Assembly: GCF_963675165.1 (NCBI RefSeq)
Contig: NC_087387.1
Location: forward strand, 508,501-572,500
Direction of reading: 5' to 3'
From: Halichondria panicea
Taxonomy: Eukaryota; Porifera; Demospongiae; Suberitida; Halichondriidae
DNA: 64,000 nucleotides
The position numbers were made by a program, and so were the translations under genes. The notes under the pieces are model-generated. The model was not told the DNA's origin and ran no database searches. It saw nothing but the letters and a program-made list of their open reading frames with translations. Below are positions 49,693 through 60,800 of the stretch, in pieces. Positions within the stretch are counted from its first letter, which is position 1. Each line of letters begins with the position of its first letter.

Positions 49693-51130
49693 ATGGCTTC
49701 AAAGATGGAATCAAGCACAGAGGCTAAAGTAGCCAACGTTACACTTAAACATGCTTCAACTAACCAGGAGATCTCTTGTGAGCTTGACATCAACCCCAAG
49801 GATGTGCTGGAGAGTGATGTGGACGGTCAAGTACTTCAAGACGCCAGTTTCGAGTGAGTATATTACTATCTGTGTGTGTGTGTGTGTGTGTGTACAATTT
49901 CTGTGTGATAGATCTATTACTATACTCCATAGAGTCTTTATTCTAGCTAGAACATTTTGAGGATATAATGTCATAGTTATTCTTCGGCTTCACAGGTTTG
50001 TTAGGGAGGGTATTGAAGCAGATCCCGACCTAACCGAAAAACAGAAGTGCAAACTTCGTTTTTTACCCGAAGATGAAAGCAGTTCTTCAAGCTCAGAAGA
50101 AGAGGCTAGTCCGGGAACACCACCGGTTAGGCCTGTCGTTGCAATCGCAGGTATTCTGAAGGACTATGCCAAAGAAGTTGAAGTGAAAGTGAAGAATGAC
50201 CCAGTAATTGAAAAAGAAACTGGGAAGATCATCTCCGAGTGTTTTAAGAAGCAGGGATCAGATGAAACGGACTCCGGACCCGAGGGAAGGGTCACCTTTG
50301 ACCTAAATTCCTTGTGGACGCACATTAGGGAGGTGTTTCAGCTGCTCCTGGCTGACTCATCCCATCCTGACGGTAAGGTATAGCTATAGCGATCACATGT
50401 ACTGATCTATACACAAGTTCACCTACAGAACATTTGTGGTAAACTTCACCCACTAAAAATGTATACAACAGCAATTATAGGTTCCATTATCACTCCATAT
50501 AGGAACCTGACGTGTGTCTCTCCCCCTACAGCGAGTGTGATCACCGTGCTCACTCAATTGGGGGCGGGGCTAGGATACTGTTTCTACCTCATCAAGCGTA
50601 TTGCCATCGAGTATATCGAGACGCTGACCTTTAAGGAGGTTGTGTACATCATCTGCAAAGTGCTCAGCCAGCTGTTTCGACATCTCATGCAAATCCAGTT
50701 TGGTAGCCTTCTGAAGAAAATCGGTGGATGGGTAAGTCAATTCGTGTAAATAGACATTGTACTGATAATAGCGGTCACCCTTGGGGACAGACCAACAGTG
50801 GCTGTAATATATGAGGTGGCCTGCTAACACCTGCTAACACATGTCCAATTATGTGGCTATGGAACTTGTGTAGCCCGTGTTTACAGTGCCAGCAAATGTA
50901 GCCAACCATGCAGTCTATGTACAATTTTACGTATATTTACTTCACACTGTTCCCCCTCCCCCACTCTCACATGTACACAGAACTCTATTCTGACGACTGC
51001 TGTGGTGGACCAAGGAACACAGATGATTGTCGAGCGAGCCACACGATACATCCCATATGAGTACCTTCTCCTGGGAATGGGGATAGTGTCCTTTCTCGGA
51101 TTTGGCTACCTCAAGTTCATCAGAAAATGA
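49693..51130 (+). CDS. Bax/Bak-like Bcl-2 family protein (295 aa)
   Basis: Four exons: 49693-49853, 49996-50372, 50532-50731, 50981-51130 (TGA); phases agree. The N-terminal 115 residues are acidic and Ser-rich (LPEDESSSSSSEEEASPG) and not found in vertebrate Bax/Bak. A BH3-like segment, KIISECFKKQGSDETDSG, parallels human BAX KLSECLKRIGDELDSN but has an extra residue in the G-D-E core. A BH1-like helix pair follows (LTQLGAGLGYCFYLIKRIAI), then BH2-like GSLLKKIGGWNSIL (compare RGGW in BAK). The C-terminus has a hydrophobic anchor YEYLLLGMGIVSFLGFGYLKF ending in Lys/Arg, fitting mitochondrial outer-membrane insertion. Pro-apoptotic multidomain function is inferred; the BH1 NWGR motif is absent, so an anti-apoptotic or divergent role is possible. 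Confidence 0.83.
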
Positions 51131-51355
51131 GCAACTTTGTTATTACCCCATGCAAACTCTTATAATAAGACTGCTGTTCCACACATACTCTGTACACTGT
51201 ACTTCGATCACTATTTAATTTATTTATTAATGCACATGGACATACGTATGTAAACAATAATTTATTGTCAAAAATTAATGTGTTCAAATGGAAGTTTAAG
51301 ATATAAAACATTTTTTTAAAGTTAGGTAAAATTATAGTACAGTTAGGTTTTATAG

Positions 51356-54300
51356 TTACACAGGGTTCCATGGCTTAATTGGAACGTTGGGACACTCCTT
51401 CAGTTGAATCTTCCGGAGGTATTGGAACACACAGTGGGGACAGGAGCTCGGTACGTGTCCTGACATCTTGTAGTGCAGCTGTAAGTATTTCAGAGTGACG
51501 GGAGTGGAAAGGGGGAACTCTTGCACACGATCGACAAACTCTGGTACTATCTTACTTTGAAATCGCGACAGTGGAAACGTATGGCCGCAAGTGAAAGCAA
51601 TAATCAAGTGTTGTTGTTCATTGTCAATACTGTTGGTAGTAGAACTGAGCTTTCTTTGCCTCATCTTTATGACGCCATTAAGAGTGTTCTCGGTCAGCAC
51701 AATGGAGCTGTTTTTAGACAAATCTTTGGCAAGATTTCGCAACACTTCTACCCATAGGCGACAGTCTCCAATGGACGTTTCAATCACCAGTTGTTTCGGT
51801 TTTGCGTCATTTTCAGTTGTAGACGAAGAGCTTAGTATTGTCTCGGGTGAGGGGTTGCCCTTGGAGACGGAGGACACGAGGTGAGAGGCAACAAAGAGAT
51901 GGAAGTCGAGTGAGAGGACGTTGTACTCAGTGCTGCAATAAAGAAAGAAGATCAGTACAGTGATTAGCAGTGATTAGGAGTGCATAAACAAGTGGACAAT
52001 AATAAGAATTACGCAATATCATGGCTATATTACACAACACTATAATTATATGAAAGCCCCAGGGACTAAAAATAGAACTGGATTGTCAGCAGTATCAAAT
52101 CCGCTCAGCAAATCTGTAACTATATAGCATATAGTGTAATGTGGTCACTCGGTTACTCTTGCAGGTGTTGTTTTGATGGCCATGCAGAGACAGCAGTAAT
52201 TTAATTACCAAGTGATTAATGCAAGCTAGGGAAGCTGCATGCTGTAACTAGGGACAAACATGTGTACAGATGATTATGATATGTTTATAGCTATACACAG
52301 TAACACTAAGCTAGCAACTACGACTCTGCATCTCTATCAGTTATGCTGATACATGCATGCATGCAATCCTGAATGCAGCATGCTAGAACATATCAGATAT
52401 CATCCACAAATGACCTTCTAAGGAAACGTTTTGGCAACTAACTTAAAGATAGATTCAAGCATCATCATGCTGTAGCATACAGGTATTGAATTGAAAAGCA
52501 AAACTGTTACACTCAAATTTGATTATTCCCAGGGAATTTTCTGATACTAAAATGACTCTGCACTATTGCACAACCCCACCATGTGATAGTTAATTATTAG
52601 GACACCTCAAGGCTATAGAATACAAGCAGTACTGTGGAGTACATATGCAATGGCTTGCTGCACACGTATACTTATACTGTGCATGCACTAAACTCGACCC
52701 ACCTCCTCAGAATAAGGCTGAGGGAGTAAGACAGAGAGGTGACATGTTTCCTCAGAATGTGCTCAAGTAAGCTGTTCTCCAAACAGAGCTTCTTCCAACT
52801 GGACAGCAGCTATATGACAGACAGTACATAAAAGCACATGCAGTGGTAATGTACATGGTGGAATATCCTATATAGGTATATAGGTGAATTTGCTTACATT
52901 TTGTAGGAAGATGAGTCCATCTTGAATGAACTCTAGGGATAATGGATCCCTTTCCTCTAGCAAAAACTTCCTGCAGACACAATATTAACCATGCATGGAA
53001 TCATTGGGTCAGGCTATCAAAGTGGCCATGCATAATATAGCTATATAGCTATACATTACATACATGTAATAAGCTTGGTATATACGTACATAAACAAATA
53101 CATGCAGTGGAAGCTGTTGTACATGCAGGACAATGACACAATCATATTATACATAATAGTAGACTCCACCAAGAAAAATGACAATGTATATAGCTAGCTA
53201 TACTATATATATATATATAATGGCATGCATTCCACGTGTAAGAATAATGCTGACTGTATGTAGTGCTCCACCAGTGACGGTGCCCTTCTCTTGACATTCT
53301 CCTGGTTCTTGGTCTGTACGAGCACGTTGAGGGAGCAGCTGACAGCCTGGGGCCATTGATGCTCAATATCGTACAGCTTTGCCAGACTCTCCCAGTCCTG
53401 CCAGTCCTGACATTGCCATAGCAATGCACTCATACGAAAGAACCCGTGGAGAGCGTCGAGGGCCGAGTTGAGTGAGAGACGTCCGTAGTGGGAGTTGGGA
53501 GAGCCTGTGTGTGTGGGTGTGTGTGTGGTGTAGGCGTGTGTGTGTGTGGTGGGTGTGTATACCCCCCAAACCAACTATTATATAGAATCAGAGACTATAG
53601 TTTTTACCAATGGCTGAAAAGTCAGGTAATTCCCATCCCAAGTCCAGTTCCAGTACAGGCAAGTCTGAAGAGGTGGCCTGTGGAGATAAAAACAACAAAA
53701 GTGAATAATTATCGGAAATTATACTGTAGTACTTACATTGTCTCCCTCGCTGACCCCCCGTTTTCTAGACCTTGACGTTGTCATGGGAATACCGCTAAGG
53801 GGGCGTGGCTTAAATATAGGCCTAATCTGATTGGATCGTTCCCGTGGTTCTCCGAGAGGGGGTGGGTCCGACTGTAGTCCCAGCTGGCCACGATCCCCTC
53901 GTCCCCACGTCCACACTTGACCATTCTCATCAATCACTAACGAGAACTCGTCCCCTGCTGCTATGGTGATGACCTTTTGAGCGTCAAAACCTGAGATCTT
54001 CTTCGGCTGTGCCTGCAGTGTTAACAAACAAGAGATGATCGTATGAAAGGCAAGCAAATTAACGTACATGGAAGTACAACACAGCGTACAATAGAAGTGT
54101 TAGTATATGTATACATACAGTCACACACCGAACTATAGCTGCTATTAAAAACAGTGCGTATGATACTCCCAAGAGATGTTGATATGCCATATTTTCCCAA
54201 CAGACACTACCAAATCTCAGCCAGAAGCACTAGTAAGAAAGATAGGTTAAGAAGTAAGTACAGCCATGCCTAAAGAGACGCTGTCCTTGAAATGTGCCTG

Positions 54301-54728
54301 TGGCTACATCAAACATGACATCATGCATCTAGGAATATGGCAGAACAGAGCCACTAATCTACTCGAGTACTGCGGAGGACTGCTGCAGCTGAACCCAACT
54401 GGAGATGGTGTCATCTGCAGGAAGTGCTCTACGACTTTAAATACGGTTAATTTTCACTGCTCCTTTTGCGACCGTGTTTCCGATATCTCTGTGCGTTACG
54501 AGGCAGCCAAAATAGAGGGAAAGGTCTCCATTATTCAAATGTCAGTCCATCAGACAATCGTATTTTCGTCGTAAAACAAGTAACCAGGACAACATGTTTT
54601 AGTCAATTTGGAGTATGTATAAGTGTTGATTATACAGATAGCTATTAGATATCAACAGTGTCTTTGTTAGTAGTTCTAGTTACAATGTAATTGGACTATG
54701 TATTTTATGCTTGGTGCCAATAAAATGT

Positions 54729-54777
<49 letters not shown>

Positions 54778-54795
54778 CGTGCGTGCGTGTGTGTG

Positions 54796-54838
<43 letters not shown>

Positions 54839-57800
54839 TCTATACAGGATAATTATACGTAGGATACCAGTATGGTACTCATATCTACCATTAATACAAA
54901 ACTGCATGCCTACCAGTTCGGCCATGTGGGTGTGTCCCAGCTGGCCGTGCTGGTTGCTCCCCCACGAATGCACACCTCCTGCTGACGTCAGCAATAAACT
55001 GTGGAAGCTGCCACAACTCATCTGCAGTGAGTCATCATAAATCAATTTGCAAATCGGATACAAAAAACAAATTTTCGAAACTGTATTTAGGTTTTGGATA
55101 TTCTATTTAACTGAAACACACCTGAATGATAGTATCCTCAAGAGGGGGGTCAAGGGTCACGAGCTGGGGCAGCTGTACATTAACTGTATCGACGGGTGAG
55201 GATTGTTGACGCTCTCTTGACCTTTTGTACTCTTTCATTCCCTGCACTGTCGCTGTCGGCTGCTGCAGAGAGAGAAATACGCTTAATTAGAAGAGTTCCC
55301 TCTCTACTGACAGTCCCAGCTATGGAATGAGCATAAAGCCACAACGGCAGAATCTCAATCTACATACATACATGCACAGCAAAAACACTTATGTTATATG
55401 AGTTGCATCATCGTATTTTAGTGTTAAAATGACAGAAATGTATGTCATTTCTACATTAAATTTCACAAGATGTGCTTTTATTTAACATGTTGTATGTTAC
55501 TGTAACGAATATGTTTTTACTGTGATGTATAAGATCGATTATTGCCACAAGAGTTACAAAGTGTGGACATGATTGCTATGCATGTACGTGTATCTCAATC
55601 TCTCACTCTTACTGGTTTGTACATATTCTTTCCCCATGAGTAAATGCCTTGCCCTGTCGTCACGGCTACCTGCAAACAAATGTGTGTCATGTGACACGTA
55701 AGTTAGTTAATTACCACAGGGAATGATGGTAGTACTAACCGTATGGAAGTTTCCACAGGCTAAGAGATAGACCGATTTGTCACTAAGCGCCTCGACAATT
55801 TTTGGCGTGACTTGTTTCTCCTTGTCCCCGTGTCCCAGTTGTCCGTACATTCCTGTAGCAAAGGATGTACAGTGTCAGCATTCTAAATACGCTGTGGACT
55901 GCAGTTTGGGTAATCAAAACGCATTCATTCCGAGAAATTTTCCAAAGCTAGAGCTATCAAAGAGCTACAAGAGAAATCTTTTAAGTGAAAATGGACAATC
56001 CCAACTATATATATCAAAGTTAGCCATTAAACTCCTACTGTAGTACAAGTTCAATCTAATAGCTACACTAATTAAAAAACATTGTTAGATAGGCTTTTCA
56101 AAGGGCTACAAACCACATCTTTTATTTGTGACGGAGAACAATCGTAATTCAAGTTATGCCCAGTCAAAGATAGCTCTTGAAACAAGCCATTTCTAACGTA
56201 TTGCTCTAAAATAGCCCATGCTTTTCTTTGAGTGTGGAACATTCAATCTAATAGCTACCACCATATTGTTAGATAGGCTTTTCAAAGGGCTACAAACCGC
56301 ATCTTTTATTTGTGACGGAGAACAATCATAGTTCAAGTTATGGACAGTCAAAGATGGCTCTTGAAACAACCATAAAACACCACATGCTTTTAGCGTGGAA
56401 CGTACACTAGCTGTACATGAAGTGCTCGCTCACCGTTTCCAAAAGTGAGTACTTGTCCGTGTGAAGTGAGCACGGCACTGTGCCCGTAACCAGCGGCGAT
56501 GAAGGACACCTGGAGTCTGTCCAATGATATCACATGAGAGGGGAGGAGCTTGTCGTCCACCGTCTTGAGACCCAGCTGACCGTGCACACCCCAACCCCAA
56601 CTCCAGACCCTGGGGGAGGGCCAGGCAATTACAAATTTTTTCCACTTCTAAAATGAGGTATATTTCAGGTCGTATACATACGTATTGTCTTAAAAAAAGC
56701 TGCTTTCTGTAGCTCTAGGGAGGTCTATCACATGGTGCGTGTACGTATGATTCTAGAAATCAAAAATCGGTGAGGGTCAAAATCCAACCATAACAAACGG
56801 CTTTATTATTATAGTCTTGCTATTCTTTTTTCAAATGAGGCCTTTGGAAAATGTGTTAGCTAACTGTATATACAGCGTACATGTATATACAGTGTACATA
56901 TATGCACATGTGTGTACGTAGCTCTAGCTCACCTGTGGTCATCGTCGAGGGTAAGTGTATGGTACTGCCCACATGACACCGATATGATGCTCTTGTCAGC
57001 GAGGGACGCTATCTGAACAGGTCGTGTCTTCTTCAGCTCATCGCCATGACCAAGCTATGAGGTGGGAGTGGCAAGGGGTGTGGTCAATAAGAGATGAGAC
57101 ACACACAAGTGACATACGTAGCTAGTTAAAGTTAAACAAAGCATATCGAATCTGAAGTACAACTGTATCAGCTAATTAGAGCTCAATAAATCAGCCCACC
57201 CCCCCACTGACCTGGCCGTGAGAGGAGGAGCCCCAGGAGAACACCTGTACACACAGAGAGGTGTGGTTAAGCTATACGCTTACTGTTTACACAGCATCAG
57301 TATACAGTACAATGTTATGTGTGTGCAGCTACAAATGTAGTAGAATGAACTGACAGGAATGTACTACACGAGACCCACCCCTTCCTGACAGAGTGCGACG
57401 GTATGCTCCGCCCCACATGACACGGAGACGACGTGTATACTGAGCATGCTCAGTGTCTCTACTCTAAGGGGTGTGGCACGTCCTTCCTCCTCAATCTCAC
57501 CATGACCAAGTCTAAGAGAAGGGGGGGGGGGGGGGGGGGGAGATTAGTGAAAACTCAACAAAATTCGTATAATTATAGTATCGGCATCGTCAGGAGTGCA
57601 TTCCTGGTACCGTATACATATAGCGGGTATAGTTCGAGGGTATAAATGTTTGCAGTTTTCGCTGATAGCATTTGATTACATACATGCTGCAAAAAGGCTG
57701 CTATTCCGCGAAACATAAATCTGAAAACCTCTCTAACGGTCTTTCCGCAAAAGTTTATACGCCTAAAATAATTATACCCGCTATACGGTATATGGCATTT

Positions 57801-60800
57801 TACATGAGACTGTAAAGACATACTAACTTTCCGTTTTTTGTAGAGCCCCATGTGAACAGGTTACCACCGGTAACCACTGCGGCATGATGCAGTCCAGCTG
57901 ACAGTGTGCTGGCCTGCAGCCATTGTGAACCATCCGTGTACGCTTCTGTGCTCTGTGGAGATGGTTAGAACAGGCGTTTATTTTGCATGGAAGATAAAAG
58001 TTTTGGGAATTATGTAGTTTTGCACAGTATCAAACAATGTTACTGCACTCAACACTTTACATACAGTCAACAACAACACCTCTGGCTCTGGGGGTACCTA
58101 GTTGATTAGATTTCTAGGAATAACTAAAGTACAAAAACTGGCATGCATTTATAGCAGTATTGACAAGGACGATCTTTACCAAGTGTTCACTGTGGTGTAG
58201 TGGTTGAGTGCTCGGCTCACAAGTGAAAGGTAACTGGTTCGAGTCCAGTTAATTACTTTATTTTTATCTTGAGTCTATATAAGCATGCTGGGTTCAGTTT
58301 GTTCTCGGTGGGCAGTGTAGCCTAGTGGTTGAGCTAAAGCTCGGAAGCGCCCTCCATAACTAGTTTATGGTCGTAAGTCGACGTAAGTGCGGGTCCAATC
58401 CCTGGGTGCCTCACTTTTTCATGTAAAAACATACAATATTTTTAAAGCTTCTTTTTTTGCATCTTTGTTTCAAGAGTAATTGTGCATATACAAGTCTTTT
58501 ATGCTCTAGATCGTCTATCTGTTTTTATCTGAGATATCTGAGATCTGATTCTCACTCAGTATACTGACAAAATAATGTTAATGTTGATGTCGAGTATTGC
58601 TTTCAAGCAATACATCGTCATGTGACATAATTATTATTGTGACATGGCCGCCCACATTGCGAAGTACCAAATATCCATTCAACAATGCATTCCATTCAAC
58701 AATGCATATTAAATGGAGCTGTATTTATACTGTCTCTGCGATCATATCTGGTGCATTCTTCTCAGGAACTGCATCTCACATTACAATCGGAGAAAAGAGA
58801 CCTGGACAAAAGACTACGTACCCATATTAATAAATTTTTATCAGTTACCATAGCAAAATACTACGTACAACCTTGTGAATGTTTGGATACACTGTACATG
58901 TACATATACCTCTGTTCTCACCTCTGGAAAAATTATGGTGACGGAAACTCTTATCAGTATTTGTGAGTTTTACCATAATTATAGCAAAACCTACAACGTT
59001 GTGAAGGTCTGTACACATGCCCTCTTGTTCTCACCTCTGCTGCGATATGGTCGACGATGTTACCAGAAACTGCACTCCTCAAGGGAGAAACTGAGAGGCT
59101 GAAGACAACACACAATGTTATTATATAATATAGTTGCTACGTATAAATTATATGAATAGACACATGCTGCTATAATAATATATGAAAGCTAGCTCTGAGT
59201 ACAAATGTGTGATGTTACTAGCTGCAAGTATAAGTGTCGTGTACAATTAATTAATGTACGTCAGCTTCCTGATATATAGGCTGTAGACAAACATACAATA
59301 TTAATAATTACTATAGGTACCAGAGGAGTTCTGACATGCGTGCACGAATCACTACAAGTTCAGTGTATTTGGCCTGGATGTTATCACGTGACCGCAATGA
59401 CATCAATGCACTGAACTTGTAGTGATTCGTGCACGCATGTCGGACCTCCTCTGATAGGTACACTGTAGTGTCAGGAGTGCACTCCTAGTAGTGTGAATTT
59501 ATACTAATGTACACAATTTAAAGTGTTGGTATATATGATTGATAGTTTAGCTGTGAAAAGGATAGTATTATGTATCATAGAAACAAATTAACAGCTGCAT
59601 GTACGTAGGTTTGACTGACAGTGGGTTAGATCCAGCTGGCTTCTGGCGTCGGCGATGGTTTAGGATGACTAGCACGGTGAGGAATAGCTCAAGGTACGTC
59701 TCGAGGGAGGGGCCTGGGTCCTCAGAGTGGGCGGAGTCACTAGCACTCGACACCATCGACAACAGTGACCCCGTTGAGTTGCTCCTAGTAACAAAAGCAA
59801 GTTCATTACAATTATTTTTTTTTATTATTTTTTTTATTTTTATGGTTGTAAGTTTAGCAAAAATTCGTAGAAAATAAGTATTCTGATTGTTAATAAGGTA
59901 CTGACCGTTTCCGATGAGAGTGGGCTTTAATAAGAAGAGGTCTAATGGTGGATTGAGAGGGATCGAGAAGTTTAGCCAGCCTCAGCAGCGTCGGGACGTT
60001 CATGTGTGGGAGAAGTGTGTGTAGGTGAGGGATGTGGGTGGGGAGGATGGCGGGCTGTGTGTGTGAGGGGGCGTGTGTGTGTGTGTGATGTGTGGAGGGT
60101 GGGTATATAATAATTACCTTTGAGTTGAGTAGCCTAACAAACGTTGACGGAGACATCTGGTAGAGAAACAAACCTGAATGAGAGAAATTTGATATCAAAC
60201 GATGCTTGACCGCACCCACTAACCACACCCACCATTGCTGGCTAGTCCGAGAGTCTCGACGTGCTGCCTACTAGCGAGGGAGGAGAGGACACTGGGGTCA
60301 ATATGAACACTGCCGTGGGACACTAAACACTCCAGTACCTCGGATAATTTACGATGAGTCTGAGAACAAAAAATATACACAATAATTGAATAAATTGCAC
60401 AAAATTATTATTTCGTACTTTTGCCAATTCAAACAGCTGCTCTTTGAGACCGCTTTGTACAAGAATTTCCATGGCAACGCTCTGACTGTACTGGAACTTG
60501 TCGTTGATGAATTGCGTAAATTTGTCCATCATCACGGCCCCCTCTGGTTTCCCGTGGTAACGAAGACACTATAGAATAAGAAAAGGATCTGATACACAAG
60601 CATGTACATGTGCATTCGACATGATCACATGCGAGTCATGATAGCTAACATTACATGTAGTTTGTACCTACATTTCTAGCGATGTTGCATGAACAGAGCA
60701 TCAAAAAATAATTGAAATTGGGTCACCAGAACATGAATTATGACGGTTAGGGCTGTATAATCAATGGTTCGGGGACTCTTTCAGTTGCCATAACTTGAAT

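Noticed and set aside
58185-58256. A functional tRNA-Val gene
   Set aside because: The acceptor arms do not pair and the anticodon stem is imperfect; SINE remnant fits better.
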